A program made the position numbers and the translations under genes. DNA of 64,000 bases, taken from contig DATEOC010000031.1 in the NCBI GenBank assembly GCA_035274425.1, positions 61,280 through 125,279 on the forward strand, in the 5' to 3' direction. The notes under the pieces were generated by a model that was given only the letters and a program-made list of their open reading frames with translations, did not search any database and had not been told where the DNA came from. Origin of the DNA: JADMIH01 sp035274425. GTDB lineage: Bacteria > Chloroflexota > Chloroflexia > QHBQ01 > JADMIH01. This document shows positions 41,428-49,917 of the stretch, one piece after another (the first letter of the stretch is position 1; each line of letters opens with the position of its first letter).

Positions 41428-41850
41428 TCACGTTCCCCGCATCCTGTGCTCGACCATCATGCACCTGTCCATCACGACATGGAGGCCCGCTTCACGTGCT
41501 CGGCGGGCGGCCTCGTAGTTGATGATGCCTGACTGTATCCATATACCCCTCGCGCCGACCTTAATCGCCTCCTCTACCACGTCGCCGACGTACTCGGGGC
41601 GGCGGAAGACGTCTACCATATCTGGTGGCTCAGGCAGGTCGGAAAGGCTGGCATAAGCCTTCTTCCCCAGCACCTCAACCTCGTTAGGGTTGACAGGGGT
41701 TATGTCGTACCCGGACCTTTGGAGATAAGCTGCCACGCGGTTGCTGTCTCGCCAGGAGTCGGAGGAGAGTCCTACGATGGCGATATGCCGCATACCCAGC
41801 ATGGCTTTTATGTCCGCTGCTTCAGCGAAGCTGTCACGTTCGGGCTGCAT
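41428..41850 (-). CDS. CoA-binding domain protein (YccU-like)
   Basis: 140 aa, Rossmann fold. MRHIAIVGLSSDSWRDSNRVAAYLQRSGYDITPVNPN, then DMVDVFRRPEYVGDVVEEAIKVGARGIWIQSGIIN and VMDRCMMVEH are diagnostic. Role in vivo poorly known. ATG 41850 is chosen, with AAGGAG 6 nt ahead; it follows the hydrolase stop by 8 nt, so the two genes are co-transcribed. Confidence 0.9.
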   Translation of the reverse strand: MQPERDSFAEAADIKAMLGMRHIAIVGLSSDSWRDSNRVAAYLQRSGYDITPVNPNEVEVLGKKAYASLSDLPEPPDMVDVFRRPEYVGDVVEEAIKVGARGIWIQSGIINYEAARRAREAGLHVVMDRCMMVEHRMRGT

Positions 41851-41858
41851 TGTACTCC

Positions 41859-42890
41859 TTACAGGTATTTGCCGAACCACGCCAGCGTCTTCTCCCAGGC
41901 GTCTTTGGCTGCGGCGGGATCGTAGCGCGCGCCAGTGTCGTTGTGGAAAGCGTGGTTGGCACCCTCGTACACCTTTATCTCGTATGTGACGCTAGAGCTT
42001 TTGAAAGCTTCTTCGAGCGCGGGCGCACCGCCTGTGATGCGCGTATCCAACGAGCCATAGATGCATAGCATCGCAGCTTTTATGTTGGACACATCCTCCA
42101 GGGGTGGGTTAGGGCCATAAAACGCCGCCGCTGCCTTCAGGTCTGGACGCTTGGTCGCGAGGCGGAAGGTGTAGCCCCCTCCAAAGCAGAAGCCGACCAC
42201 ACCGAGACGGGGCGAGGCGTTGGATTGCTTCGATTTGAGGTAATCCACGCCCGCTGAGAGGTCGGCCAGCACCTGCTCAGGGGTCATTTGCCCCAGGATG
42301 CCCGTGCGCTCAGCCTCGTCGGGGTGAGCAGCAGAGCCGCCGGAGCGCGATACCAGGTCCACGCACAGTGCCGTGTAGTGGGCTTTCGCCAGCCTTCTCA
42401 CGACATCCTTGATGTGGTCGGTCAGACCCCTATTCTCATGTATCACGAGGACACCCGCCGGGGGAAGCGGGCCTGCGCTCATCCCCGGCACGGCGGGTTG
42501 GGCCATGTAGCCTGTGAGCTTCACCGATGGGTCAGACGATGGGATGTCCACCATCTCGGCGCGCACGTCGGGGTCGTCCTCCGGCACGTGGTAGGGACTG
42601 CCACTGGCGGGAGTGGAAGCAGGTGTTGGCTGTCCGGCTGTGGCAGCAGGCAGGGCCGTCGAGGTTGGGGCAGAAGTGGGGGCGGAGCCGGTAGGCTCAG
42701 GCGTGGAAGCGGCAGGTGAATTGGGATCACAGCCCAGGGCGGCCAGCACGGGTGCCGCGGCAACCGCGCCTCCCACAATCAGGGTGACACGGCGCATGAA
42801 TTCTCGCCTGGTGAGGTGGCCTTCCTGCCATTTTTCGGCCTCTTCCTCGACCAGGTATCGCTGCATATCGTTGAGGTCGTGGGTAGTCAT
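41859..42890 (-). CDS. Dienelactone hydrolase-family lipoprotein with Tat-type signal
   Basis: 343 aa. Signal region TRREFMRRVTLIVGGAVAAAPVLAALGC (residues 27-54) has a twin-arginine motif and ends in a lipobox, so a folded, membrane-anchored external enzyme is likely. A Thr/Ser/Pro linker follows, then an alpha/beta hydrolase with nucleophile Cys in GFCFGGG (about 234), Asp in GSLDTRI (about 281) and His in GANHAFHN (about 313), the Cys-His-Asp triad of dienelactone hydrolases. Substrate unknown. Confidence 0.9.
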   Translation of the reverse strand: MTTHDLNDMQRYLVEEEAEKWQEGHLTRREFMRRVTLIVGGAVAAAPVLAALGCDPNSPAASTPEPTGSAPTSAPTSTALPAATAGQPTPASTPASGSPYHVPEDDPDVRAEMVDIPSSDPSVKLTGYMAQPAVPGMSAGPLPPAGVLVIHENRGLTDHIKDVVRRLAKAHYTALCVDLVSRSGGSAAHPDEAERTGILGQMTPEQVLADLSAGVDYLKSKQSNASPRLGVVGFCFGGGYTFRLATKRPDLKAAAAFYGPNPPLEDVSNIKAAMLCIYGSLDTRITGGAPALEEAFKSSSVTYEIKVYEGANHAFHNDTGARYDPAAAKDAWEKTLAWFGKYL

Positions 42891-43061
42891 AGTGCGACCC
42901 TCCTCTTTGCTAGCGCGCGATCTGTCCAGGGCATGGCCCAGTATAACACAAAGTGCGATTGATATATGATGGGATGGCGGCAGTTTACTAAAGAGAGATC
43001 ACCGTCTAAGAGGCAGGACGCGAACACGTGCGCGTGCTTCATCTACGCTTATGAGCGCCTC

Positions 43062-43301
43062 TCACATACCTGTGGTAGTAAGAATAGGCAACTCAGCTTC
43101 CTCAGAACGCCATGCACCGTAAGCCAGGGCTTCACGAAGGTCCTCTGCCTCTAGGTATGGATAGGCTTCCAATATCTCTTCCCGAGAGTGCCCGGCTGCC
43201 ATCAGCCCCGCGATAGTGCGTACCGTCACGCGCATCCCACGGATGCAGGGCTTCCCACCCATAACTTGTGGGTCAAAAGTTATCCTGTCTAACTGAATCA
43301 T
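43062..43301 (-). CDS. DUF433 antitoxin-like protein
   Basis: 79 aa from ATG 43301. DRITFDPQVMGGKPCIRGMRVTVRTIAGLMAAGHSREEILEAYPYLEAEDLREAL is a complete DUF433 domain (winged-helix antitoxin type). DUF433 genes usually precede a DUF5615 PIN-like toxin gene; the 171 nt downstream hold no such gene, so it appears orphan. The nearby 43302-43370 gap holds nothing recognised. Confidence 0.85.
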   Translation of the reverse strand: MIQLDRITFDPQVMGGKPCIRGMRVTVRTIAGLMAAGHSREEILEAYPYLEAEDLREALAYGAWRSEEAELPILTTTGM

Positions 43302-43370
43302 AATGTGAGTTCCCCTTGTATAGTGCCTTTCTCTCCTACATTTTATCACGCCCTACTCACAAGCCGCCAC

Positions 43371-44168
43371 TTACCCCTCAACCTTTTTATTGGTAGCCAC
43401 CTTCATCCCCCGTATGAACTCCCCTACACTGTACAGAATCTCCTCTTCGGGCAGACTCTGTATAAGAGTGATAAGTGCGCCGACCACTATCGCACCGTCC
43501 GCATGCTGTGCCAATGTAGCTACTTGCTCTGGGGTGTCCACTTCGGAGCCGGCGACCAGAGGCAAGGCGGTGTGCGGGCGGACTCGCGCTACAACATCTC
43601 TAACATCGTAGCCGTAACCAGAAGGCGTGATGGTACTGGCTAAGCAGCAGATAAAGCCGCTCGCTATCTCGCCTATCCGGCGGATGCGTTCATCGGTGCT
43701 GGTAGGCACTACCATGAAGGTGAAGTCCACCCCGGCTTCATCACATGCTCTCTTCAGGCCAGCCTCAGCATCGGGCGGGGCATCGGGCACCATAAGACCG
43801 TCTACGCCTGCAACCGCACAGTCCGCTACAAACCGCTGCAACCCATACCGGCTTATAGGATCATAGTAGCTCGACAACACAAGGGGGATCTCGTTAGCGC
43901 GTCGGGAGTCGGCGACCATGCTAAGGCAGTCGGATATGGAGGTGCCATTTTGCAGGGCGGTACGCGTCGCAAGCTCCAGGCGCGAGTCGCCAGCAAGTAG
44001 AGGGGTGGAAGGGATGCCAAGAATGATGAGGTCGGCCCCCTGCCGGGCCATGAGAGGGACCAGTTGGCGGTCTGTATCAAGGGAGGGATAGCCTACGATC
44101 AGGTAAGGGATAAGCGCTGCTTCTTTCTCCCAACGGAGGCGCTTGAAGGTTGCGGAGATGCGGCCCAT
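43371..44168 (-). CDS. TrpA-like TIM-barrel protein lacking the catalytic acids
   Basis: 265 aa, clearly homologous to tryptophan synthase alpha: IPYLIVGYPSLDTD, GADLIILGIP, SSYYDPISRYGLQRFVADCAVAGVDGLMVPDAPPDAE, DGAIVVGALI. In the region that carries the catalytic Glu49 and Asp60 of Salmonella TrpA (ELGVPFSDPLADGP) it reads IILGIPSTPLLAGDS, so both acids are replaced (by Ile and Gly). The GFGI-type phosphate loop is also altered (VAGSEVDTPEQ). No trpB or other trp gene is near. It lies 3 nt after a metallophosphoesterase gene. It is probably not an indole-producing enzyme. Confidence 0.85.
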   Translation of the reverse strand: MGRISATFKRLRWEKEAALIPYLIVGYPSLDTDRQLVPLMARQGADLIILGIPSTPLLAGDSRLELATRTALQNGTSISDCLSMVADSRRANEIPLVLSSYYDPISRYGLQRFVADCAVAGVDGLMVPDAPPDAEAGLKRACDEAGVDFTFMVVPTSTDERIRRIGEIASGFICCLASTITPSGYGYDVRDVVARVRPHTALPLVAGSEVDTPEQVATLAQHADGAIVVGALITLIQSLPEEEILYSVGEFIRGMKVATNKKVEG

Positions 44169-44171
44169 CCG

Positions 44172-44897
44172 CTACCTGTACTGCGCAGCCATCGCGTCGG
44201 CGTATGGCCTGCCGCTTGAGAGGATGATGCTCACGAGCGCATCAACAGCGAAGGGTACGCGACGGAACTCCAGGCTGATGCGGCCATCCTCGGACGAAAG
44301 GATTGCATATTCTGCCCAGGGATCAGCCTTGAAGCCTTCTTCGGGTTGGTGGCGGTTGTACGCGAAGCCAACGCTGCCGGGGTTGAAGAAAAAGGTGTTT
44401 CCCAGGCGGCGGACGAACTGGAGATGGGTGTGGCCCCCTGTCATGATGGCAGGCTGGTGCTCACCCAGGTAGCGCTGGAACTCCTCTTCCGGCGTCTCAG
44501 GGAGGATTATGACATCGAAAGATGCCGGGGAGCCATGGAAGCAGAGGAGCTTATACTCACCTAAAAGCATCTCGACTGTGGGCTGGAAGCTCGCTATAAA
44601 AGCGCGGTTCTCGGCGGATAGCTGCGAAAGGGACCACTCTCTGATCTCAAGCATCCTTTGCGTCGTCTCTTCCCGCCCCGTCTCTTCGCTGGTGAGAAGC
44701 CAGGCATCCGCGTTACCCATCACTATGGGGCAATCTAAGTCTCGCAGCCGCGCAATCGTCTCTGCTGGCTGCGCGCCACCTTGCACCGCGTCTCCCAGGC
44801 AGACAATGGCATCCGAGGGGTGCCGTTCAAGATCGGCAAGCACGGCGTCGAGAGCGAAGCAGTTGCCGTGCATGTCGGAGATGATGGCTACTTTCAT
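44172..44897 (-). CDS. Calcineurin-like metallophosphoesterase
   Basis: 241 aa from ATG 44897. Metal-site motifs in order: DMHGN (residues 8-12), CLGDAVQGG, GNADAW, FHGSP, and GGHTHLQF. This is the YfcE/MJ0936-like group of small phosphodiesterases with dinuclear metal. Substrate unknown. The next gene on the transcript is the TrpA-like protein 3 nt downstream, so the two probably act together. Confidence 0.9.
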   Translation of the reverse strand: MKVAIISDMHGNCFALDAVLADLERHPSDAIVCLGDAVQGGAQPAETIARLRDLDCPIVMGNADAWLLTSEETGREETTQRMLEIREWSLSQLSAENRAFIASFQPTVEMLLGEYKLLCFHGSPASFDVIILPETPEEEFQRYLGEHQPAIMTGGHTHLQFVRRLGNTFFFNPGSVGFAYNRHQPEEGFKADPWAEYAILSSEDGRISLEFRRVPFAVDALVSIILSSGRPYADAMAAQYR

Positions 44898-44907
44898 CCT
44901 TGCAACT

Positions 44908-45231
44908 CTATACCAGGTCAAGTTGTACTCTAATAGCGTGCTCGACCTGCGTTATATCTGCCCCAGAGAGGCGACCAACCAGATTGAGGAGGCGAGTCTT
45001 GCTCACAGTCGTTAGTTGGTCTGCAAGGGCTTTATGCTGCTTACCATTTAGCATGACATACGCTTCGCTTGGGTATAAGCGTGACACTTTGGAAGTCAAA
45101 GGGACCACTTGAAGGCGATTCAAATACCGATTTGAAGCATCTGTGCTGATGATTACTGCGGGTCTTCGTTTCTGGATTTCGCCTCCAACAGAAGGGTCGA
45201 AATTGATCCACCACACCTCACCGCGTGTCAT
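44908..45231 (-). CDS. mazF: MazF/PemK-family mRNA interferase toxin
   Basis: 107 aa. MTRGEVWWINFDPSVGGEIQKRRPAVIISTD is the MazF start, with RRPAVIIS and VVPLTS strands and the conserved C-terminal ALADQLTTVSKTRL. Cleaves single-stranded RNA in characterised members. Starts 14 nt inside the antitoxin gene, so translation is coupled. An autoregulated operator precedes the pair. Confidence 0.92.
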   Translation of the reverse strand: MTRGEVWWINFDPSVGGEIQKRRPAVIISTDASNRYLNRLQVVPLTSKVSRLYPSEAYVMLNGKQHKALADQLTTVSKTRLLNLVGRLSGADITQVEHAIRVQLDLV

Positions 45232-45448
45232 CGCTCACATCTCCGATGGTAGCCTCGGCCCACTCTAATGCCTCAGCCTCTCTATCTTCATCTGAAGCCA
45301 TCTGGCGATAGGCTTCATCAAGATCAGTTCCAATCACGTGAGGGCGCACCAAGGACTCCACGAATTGGCTAATGTTTCGCCGCCCGATTACTTTGTGCAA
45401 ACCTTCGTATACATGCTCATCTATCGTAAGGGTAAGTTTCTTTTGCAT
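45218..45448 (-). CDS. mazE: MazE-like antitoxin with ribbon-helix-helix N terminus
   Basis: 76 aa. KLTLTIDEHVYEGLHKVIGRRNISQFVESLVRPHV is a ribbon-helix-helix DNA-binding start; the acidic tail (SDEDREAEALEWAEATIGDVSDD) would wrap the toxin. AAGGAG lies 7 nt ahead of ATG. Overlaps mazF by 14 nt. Confidence 0.88.
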   Translation of the reverse strand: MQKKLTLTIDEHVYEGLHKVIGRRNISQFVESLVRPHVIGTDLDEAYRQMASDEDREAEALEWAEATIGDVSDDTR

Positions 45449-45468
45449 TCTTGTGCTCCTTATACGTG

Positions 45469-45518
45469 ATCTACACGTGTTCTACACGTATTATAAATAC
45501 GTACAGTCACGAATGCAA
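45469..45518 (-). promoter_or_regulatory. mazEF promoter with direct-repeat operator
   Basis: Minus strand TTGCAT (45518-45513), 17-nt spacer, TATAAT (45495-45490). Just downstream, the sequence TCTACACGT occurs twice at an 11-bp period (45470-45478 and 45481-45489), a likely binding site for the ribbon-helix-helix antitoxin. Confidence 0.7.
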
Positions 45519-45519
45519 G

Positions 45520-46470
45520 CTATCGTAGATTCGCATTGAAGAAGTCAACCACCTTCTTCATATAGTCCTGTGAGTTATTCTTGAACCCCTTCACGTGCCC
45601 TGACCCGGGCGCTATCCACAGGCTGAGGTTGGGGTTGCTCGCGCCTGCCTTCTGCAAGGCGTAAACGTGGCTGATGGGGATCAGGTCATCAATCTCACTG
45701 TGGATCAAGAAGATGTGGCGATCATTCAGTTTAGCCATTTGCACTTCGGGCTTTGTACTGCCGATGTCTATGCCATAGAGAAGGTTTTCCATAAAGAGGA
45801 TACCCGGGTTGAAGAAACCGGGGAGGCCGCTCGCCTTCGGCAGTTCTTTATCGAGGAGAAGAGTGAGGTCTGAGAAAGCTGAGTCGGCGACGATAGCGCG
45901 CATCTCCGGGTGGTCCGGGGCTGCCAACAGTTCAGTAGCTGCGCCCATAGAATAGGCAAGCGTACCTACTTCGGTTACTCCCCGCCCTTTGAGGTAATTG
46001 AGCGCGCCGGTCACGTCCCGCGTCTCCCACCAGCCGAGAGAGTAGCGGTCCCCGCCTGACTCGCCATGAGCGCGGAAGTCGAACATCAGCACATCGTAGT
46101 TGTTACCGTATAGCTCCTTGGCGATGTCGAGCAGTCCGACATTCGTGTCATCGCGTATGCTGTTGCGTCCGTGCATCATCACGATTACTTTCTCGCCTGG
46201 CGAATCGACATACCACCCTTTGAGGGGCACGTCGTCGGGGACGCTATTGAACTCGACGCTCTCATACTTCATATCTTGCGCGCCGGGGTTGGAAGTGAGG
46301 GTCTTGCGCGTGGGGTGGGACAGCTTGTCGGCCACGACGGCAGATATGCCGAGGTAAGAGATAGGGAGGAGGATAACGATAGCTATTGCTATGATACGAA
46401 GGATGCGGGCCAGGGAGAAGCGAGCGCGGGTCTTAGTTTCAGCTTTGGTGGTTTCGAGAGTTGTTTCCAT
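45520..46470 (-). CDS. Alpha/beta hydrolase with N-terminal membrane anchor
   Basis: 316 aa from ATG 46470. One membrane helix (about residues 22-45), then an alpha/beta hydrolase: VIVMMHGRNS oxyanion loop, DVLMFDFRAHGESGG, nucleophile in AYSMGAA (about 173), Asp in HSEIDDLIP and His in GSGHVKGF. Resembles the BAAT/YqkD-type serine hydrolases. GAGGAG precedes the start and it follows oppF by 8 nt, so it is the last gene of the opp transcript. Substrate unknown; the C-terminal end abuts the mazEF promoter. Confidence 0.88.
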   Translation of the reverse strand: METTLETTKAETKTRARFSLARILRIIAIAIVILLPISYLGISAVVADKLSHPTRKTLTSNPGAQDMKYESVEFNSVPDDVPLKGWYVDSPGEKVIVMMHGRNSIRDDTNVGLLDIAKELYGNNYDVLMFDFRAHGESGGDRYSLGWWETRDVTGALNYLKGRGVTEVGTLAYSMGAATELLAAPDHPEMRAIVADSAFSDLTLLLDKELPKASGLPGFFNPGILFMENLLYGIDIGSTKPEVQMAKLNDRHIFLIHSEIDDLIPISHVYALQKAGASNPNLSLWIAPGSGHVKGFKNNSQDYMKKVVDFFNANLR

Positions 46471-46478
46471 TTTGCTCC

Positions 46479-47570
46479 TCAGACTCGAATGCAAGCCGCC
46501 CAGTGCCCAGGCGACTTCTCCTGCAATGGGGGGTCTATCTCTTTGCACGCAGATATGGCGATGGGGCACCTTGTGTGGAAGTGGCAGCCCCTCGGCGGGT
46601 TGATGGGTGAGGGCACATCGCCTGTAAGGATTATACGCTCACGCTTCATCTCGGCCACCGGATCGGGGATGGGTACCGCCGAGAGCAACGCCTTCGTATA
46701 GGGGTGTAAGGGCTTGGCGTACAATTCGGTGCGGTCCGCAAGCTCCACTATCTTCCCCAGGTACATCACAGCCACGCGGTCCGAGATGTGGCGCACCACG
46801 CTCAGGTCGTGCGCGATGAAGAGGTAAGTCAGCCCGAACTCGGCCTGCAAGTCCTCCAGGAGGTTGATAATCTGGGCGCGGATTGACACGTCCAGGGCAG
46901 ATATAGGTTCATCCGCCACGATGAACTCAGGATTGACGGCAAGGGCGCGTGCGATGCCGATGCGCTGGCGCTGCCCGCCGGAGAACTCGTGCGGGTAGCG
47001 GTTGGCGAAGTAAGGATTGAGGCCAACCACCTTCAGTAGCTCCTGCACTCGCTCGCGCAGAGCGGGGCCGCTCGCCAACTTATGCACCCTTAGAGGTTCT
47101 GCTATCAGGTCGCCCACCGTCCTGCGCGGGTTGAGCGAGGCATAGGGGTCCTGGAAGATCATCTGCATGTGGCGACGCATGGTGCGCATATCACGCGTGC
47201 TTATACGGGCGATGTCGCGCCCATTGAATATGATCTTACCGGAGGTGGGCTTGTAAAGCTGTAAGATAGCCCGGCCTGTCGTGCTCTTGCCGCAGCCCGA
47301 CTCCCCCACCAGCCCAAGCGTCTCACCACGCTTCACGTAGAAATCAACGCCGTCAACCGCCTGCACTGTGCCGATTCTGCGCTGGAGAAGCCCTCCGGTG
47401 ATCGGAAAGTGCATCTTCAGCCCTTCGACCTTCAGTAGCACGTCGTCACGCCCGTCCTCTGCCGTAGCAACGCGAGGCTCGACCACGGATAAGGTCTCGG
47501 CAGCGCCGCCCGAAGCGTTGGAGCGCGCATCTTTATCCATGTCGGTTCTGCCGGTGGTATCTATGCTCAT
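46479..47570 (-). CDS. oppF: Oligopeptide/dipeptide ABC transporter ATPase OppF/DppF
   Basis: 363 aa. Walker A GLVGESGCGKSTTGRA, signature FSGGQRQRIGIARAL, Walker B FIVADEPISALD, and the C-terminal OppF-type region with Cys residues (CHFHTRCPIAISAC) typical of peptide importers. The start is uncertain (ATG 47570 or an internal ATG at 47546; both lack a clear ribosome site). Works with OppD on the inner face of the permease pair. Confidence 0.92.
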   Translation of the reverse strand: MSIDTTGRTDMDKDARSNASGGAAETLSVVEPRVATAEDGRDDVLLKVEGLKMHFPITGGLLQRRIGTVQAVDGVDFYVKRGETLGLVGESGCGKSTTGRAILQLYKPTSGKIIFNGRDIARISTRDMRTMRRHMQMIFQDPYASLNPRRTVGDLIAEPLRVHKLASGPALRERVQELLKVVGLNPYFANRYPHEFSGGQRQRIGIARALAVNPEFIVADEPISALDVSIRAQIINLLEDLQAEFGLTYLFIAHDLSVVRHISDRVAVMYLGKIVELADRTELYAKPLHPYTKALLSAVPIPDPVAEMKRERIILTGDVPSPINPPRGCHFHTRCPIAISACKEIDPPLQEKSPGHWAACIRV

Positions 47571-47605
47571 AAACTCACTATCAGCCAAAATATGATTGCA
47601 TGCAC

Positions 47606-47633
47606 GTAGGGGCATGGCGCGCCGTGCCCCTAC
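47606..47633. repeat. 28-bp near-palindrome, family C
   Basis: GTAGGGGCATGGC... with its complement, one mismatch, between oppD and oppF. A perfect copy is at 59638-59665. May act as an RNA hairpin tuning oppF expression. Confidence 0.8.
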
Positions 47634-47635
47634 AA

Positions 47636-48763
47636 CTACCTATCAATGGCGGGTCCGGTACCGGCACCCGATTCGGCCCCAACGCTCGCGCCGGCTTCGG
47701 CTAAATCAGACGATATTTCCTCTACGGGAGCAACTACCACTCCGGAGCCGAGCTGCACTGCGGTCTCGTCCTCAATAACATGCTGCTTGGTGGTGCGCAC
47801 GTCTATCCAGCAGGCTACGTCATGGCCCGGAGCTACGGAGCGCAACGGCGGCATCTCATCCCTGTTGCGCAGCTCCCTGAAAGTGCAGCGGGGGTAGAAT
47901 GGGCAGCCATCTGGGGCGTTTATCATGTCGGGCGGCATCCCTGGAATCGGCACTAACCGCTCCTTGCGGTCTTCGTCGAGGCGGGGGACCGAGTTGAGTA
48001 GGCCTAAGGTGTACGGGTGGCGAGGGTCTGTGTATACATCGAGCGTGGATGCGTGCTCCATGATGCGCCCGCCATACATGACGATTACCCGGTCACAAAG
48101 ACCGGCCACCACGCCGAGGTCGTGCGTGATGAAGATGACCGCCATGTTGAACTCGGCTTTGAGGCGGCGAATGAGGTCGAGTATCTGCGCCTGGATAGTC
48201 ACGTCTAGGGCGGTAGTCGGCTCGTCGGCCAAGAGGAGCTTGGGGTTGCATGAGAGGGCCATGGCTATCATCACGCGCTGCCGCATACCCCCCGAAAATT
48301 GGTGCGGATAGTTATCGACGCGCTCCTCGGCGGAGGGTATACCTACCAGCTTGAGCAGCTCAACAGTGCGGTTGCGAGCGGCCCTGTCGCCCAGGTTGAG
48401 GTGCAGTTTCAGCGCCTCGCCTATCTGCCTGCTGATGGGCAGCACGGGGTTGAGCGAGGTCATTGGGTCCTGAAAAATCATGGAGATTTCCTTGCCCCGT
48501 ATCTCCCTCATGCGCCTCTCGCCATACTTGAGGAGGTCTTCCCCCTTGTAGAGCACCTCACCCGCCACAATCTTGCCGGGCGGTGTAGCTATCAGCCGCA
48601 TGATCGAGAGGGCAGTTACGCTCTTACCCGACCCCGACTCTCCAACGATGCCCAGGGTCTCACCTTCGTCCAACTTGAACGATACCCCATTCACAGCCTT
48701 CACCACCCCATCACGGGTTCGAAACTGCGTCTCAAGATTGTTTACGCGTAATAGCTCTGCCAT
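47636..48763 (-). CDS. oppD: Oligopeptide/dipeptide ABC transporter ATPase OppD/DppD
   Basis: 375 aa. Walker A GIVGESGSGKSVTALS, signature FSGGMRQRVMIAMALS, Walker B LLLADEPTTALDVTIQAQ, C-terminal CPFYPRCTFRELRNRDEMPPLRSVAPGHDVAC with the conserved Cys cluster. A non-conserved, Ala/Gly/Val-rich tail of about 60 residues follows. Second ATPase of the peptide importer. Confidence 0.94.
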   Translation of the reverse strand: MAELLRVNNLETQFRTRDGVVKAVNGVSFKLDEGETLGIVGESGSGKSVTALSIMRLIATPPGKIVAGEVLYKGEDLLKYGERRMREIRGKEISMIFQDPMTSLNPVLPISRQIGEALKLHLNLGDRAARNRTVELLKLVGIPSAEERVDNYPHQFSGGMRQRVMIAMALSCNPKLLLADEPTTALDVTIQAQILDLIRRLKAEFNMAVIFITHDLGVVAGLCDRVIVMYGGRIMEHASTLDVYTDPRHPYTLGLLNSVPRLDEDRKERLVPIPGMPPDMINAPDGCPFYPRCTFRELRNRDEMPPLRSVAPGHDVACWIDVRTTKQHVIEDETAVQLGSGVVVAPVEEISSDLAEAGASVGAESGAGTGPAIDR

Positions 48764-48774
48764 AGTAGTTGGTG

Positions 48775-48851
48775 GTTAGGGACCAGGGATTAGGGGTCAG
48801 GGGCCAGGGGTCGGTAGCTAGATACTTATCGTCTGTCGTCTGTCGTCCGTC
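48775..48851. repeat. Eleven-unit heptamer array between oppC and oppD
   Basis: GTTAGGG, ACCAGGG, ATTAGGG, GTCAGGG, GCCAGGG, GTCGGTA, GCTAGAT, ACTTATC, GTCTGTC x2, GTCCGTC, constant 7-nt phase across a unit switch. It ends next to the oppC stop at 48853. Confidence 0.9.
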
Positions 48852-48852
48852 G

Positions 48853-49809
48853 TCACCGGTTCAACCTGGGGTCAAGGGCGTCTCGGAGGCCGTCGCCGAG
48901 GAGGTTGAAGGCCAGCACCGTTATGACTATCGCCACACCCGGAAATATCAGCAGGTGGGGAGCGTTGAAGACGCTGCTGCGCTCGACACCGAGCATCGTA
49001 CCCCACTCCGGGTTGGGAGGCTGCTGCCCCAGCCCCAGGAAGCCGAGAGCCGCCGCGTCCAGTATACCAGTAGCGATACCCAGGGTACCCTGCACTATGA
49101 GAGGCGTGAGGGCGTTGGGCAAGATGGTGCGAAAGAGAATGCGGCTGCTGGGCACACCCAACGCCCTGTCCGCGAGGACGAAGTCTTGCTCTTTGATGGA
49201 TAGCACGCTGGAGCGCACGATACGTGCATATACGGGTATGGAAACGAAACCGATAGCGAACAGAGCCGGTAGGAGCGGTGATAATCCCCCCTCCAGTATG
49301 ATAGGGCGCAACACGGCTACCAACGCGATAGCCAGCAACAGGCTGGGGAAGGCCAGGAGCACGTCCATGAAGCGCATGACGGTGTTGTCCACCCACCCGC
49401 CCAGGTAGCCCGACACCGCGCCCAGTAGCGTGCCTATGACGATGGCGAAAGTAACGGTAGAAATGCCGATAAATAGAGATACCTGCGTGCCATACACCAC
49501 CCGGCTGAAGAGGTCACGGCCATTGCCGTCCAGGCCGAATATATGCTGAGGCTGGTCAGACGGGCACCCAAGCCAGTGGATGCATGGACCCAGGCGCACC
49601 TTATTGTTAGGGTCGCTGAAGTTGATAGGGTCGTTGGTGGCTATGAAAGGCGCGAAGATAGATATAATAAGCAAACCTGAGAAGATAATAAGCCCAAACT
49701 GGGCCGACCTGTTACGCAGCAGGTGACGCCAGGCATCGCGCCACAGGCTGGCCGGCTTGGCCTGCTTCACTTTTCCTATAGGTCGGGCAGCAGCAACTCT
49801 CATACGCAA
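48853..49809 (-). CDS. oppC: Oligopeptide/dipeptide ABC permease OppC/DppC
   Basis: 318 aa. N-terminal OppC_N helix (NRSAQFGLIIFSGLLIISIFAPFIA), then five further helices, with HIFGLDGNGRDLFSRVVYGTQVSL and the EAA loop DRALGVPSSRILFRTILPNAL. Pairs with OppB. Gap to oppB is filled with heptamer units. Confidence 0.94.
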   Translation of the reverse strand: MRMRVAAARPIGKVKQAKPASLWRDAWRHLLRNRSAQFGLIIFSGLLIISIFAPFIATNDPINFSDPNNKVRLGPCIHWLGCPSDQPQHIFGLDGNGRDLFSRVVYGTQVSLFIGISTVTFAIVIGTLLGAVSGYLGGWVDNTVMRFMDVLLAFPSLLLAIALVAVLRPIILEGGLSPLLPALFAIGFVSIPVYARIVRSSVLSIKEQDFVLADRALGVPSSRILFRTILPNALTPLIVQGTLGIATGILDAAALGFLGLGQQPPNPEWGTMLGVERSSVFNAPHLLIFPGVAIVITVLAFNLLGDGLRDALDPRLNR

Positions 49810-49846
49810 TTCACCGAAAGAACTTTCTTATTTACACGTCCCAAAT

Positions 49847-49915
49847 CATCACGCATCACGTTTCCCGAATAATCGTCTATCGTCTATCGTCCGTCGTCCG
49901 TCGTCCGTCGTCCGA
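49847..49915. repeat. Heptamer array between oppB and oppC
   Basis: CATCACG x2, TTTCCCG, a 7-nt spacer unit, then CGTCTAT x2, CGTCCGT x3, CGTCCGA, all compatible with one 7-nt phase. Confidence 0.88.
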
Positions 49916-49917
49916 TA

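Noticed and set aside
43371..44168. Ordinary tryptophan synthase alpha subunit
   Set aside because: Both catalytic acids are replaced and there is no trp neighbour; the family name alone would mislead.
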